DNA of 64,000 nt from the NCBI RefSeq assembly GCF_026914265.1, contig NC_069126.1, forward strand, positions 25,397,473 to 25,461,472. The letters are read 5' to 3'. Shown here in pieces: positions 63,519 to 64,000 of the stretch. Numbering within the stretch: position 1 is the first letter of the stretch; every line of letters starts with the position of its first letter. Position numbers and translations under genes: made by a program. The notes under the pieces are model-generated. The model saw nothing but the letters and a program-made list of their open reading frames with translations. It made no database searches and was not told where the DNA came from. Source of the stretch: Mya arenaria (taxonomy: Eukaryota; Mollusca; Bivalvia; Myida; Myidae).

Positions 63519-64000
63519 CAGGGGCGTAGCTTCCTATAGGCCGTGTAGGCCGCGGCCTACACATTTTTTAGAAAAACCGAAAAAATGAAAATGCCAAATC
63601 TGCAATTAAAACTGAAGGCATAGGAGGGTGAGGGGCTAAAAGATGAAATTCCGACAAATGCGCTTTAATATATAGGAAACCTGGTATTTCAAAATATATC
63701 GTTTTCCTTTGCCCTAAAGTACATTTTCACGCGACATTATCGAAAGTTGCATACCAGTAGTCTGCGCGTTGACGCCTTACATTAAACATTTCCAATCGGC
63801 TTGGTAAAAGTTTGCGGGCGCTTTATTATTTGAAATTGTAAACGGTCTGGCGCCAATATTGCCGAACATAGTCCTACGTATCATGATTTCGATAGTCTCA
63901 CTTTGACTTCAATAGATAGAAATACCAAACAACAACTGCTAGAAGGAACTTGGCAATTATGCCTCCAGTACCAGTTTCCACCCGAGTGTCCGAACTATGA
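63519..64000. mobile_element. possible hAT-type element end, cut by window edge
   Basis: CAGGGGCGTAGC at 63519-63530 resembles the terminal inverted repeat of many hAT elements, followed by a GC-rich short palindrome (taggccgcggccta). The other end and any transposase lie outside the window, so this is a suggestion only. Confidence 0.4.

Overview
The window looks like nuclear DNA of a mollusc, most likely a bivalve. This is inferred from the long introns with GT-AG borders, two conserved animal genes, AT-rich non-coding DNA, and many dispersed elements of a type common in bivalves (about 180-bp internal repeats next to GGAC-rich runs, tRNA-derived SINE heads, LINEs, long minisatellites). No species is assigned.

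Layout. 1-4195: a 20-bp minisatellite interrupted by a 5'-truncated, broken LINE (521-2990). 4196-6756: no gene recognised. 6757-9925: a 3.2-kb GT-rich minisatellite. 10419-15645: a second LINE with a partial ORF1 and an intact 1138-codon endonuclease/reverse transcriptase frame. 17040-18300: a 26-bp minisatellite. 19857-47131 (minus): a complete TMEM145 orthologue in 14 exon positions. 49190-58872 (minus): a complete arylsulfatase B-type gene in 8 exon positions. 58873-64000: upstream DNA with foldback elements and a possible hAT end at 63519.

The main result is that both genes carry tandemly duplicated, phase-matched internal exons. TMEM145 has four versions of exon 4 (last part of the extracellular GOLD-like domain) and two of exon 10 (end of TM6, loop and start of TM7), giving up to 8 isoforms. 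The sulfatase has two versions of exon 4 (after the VGK-WHLG junction) and two of exon 6 (carrying the conserved active-site His), giving up to 4. TMEM145 exon 10 (121 nt) and sulfatase exon 6 (130/127 nt) are not multiples of three, so joining both copies would break the frame. The two sulfatase exon 6 copies are separated by only 55 nt, which fits steric mutual exclusion. I read all exons and phases directly from the sequence, and every junction joins in frame. Exclusive use is inference and needs RNA data.

Other notable structures are a sulfatase intron filled with a 41-bp repeat that copies the exon 3 end plus its 5' splice site many times, an 830-bp minisatellite block present on both sides of sulfatase exon 7, an in-frame single stop between ORF1 and ORF2 of the intact LINE, and a set of Helentron/HINE-like elements sharing one terminal motif, one of them carrying two tandem copies of a foldback element.
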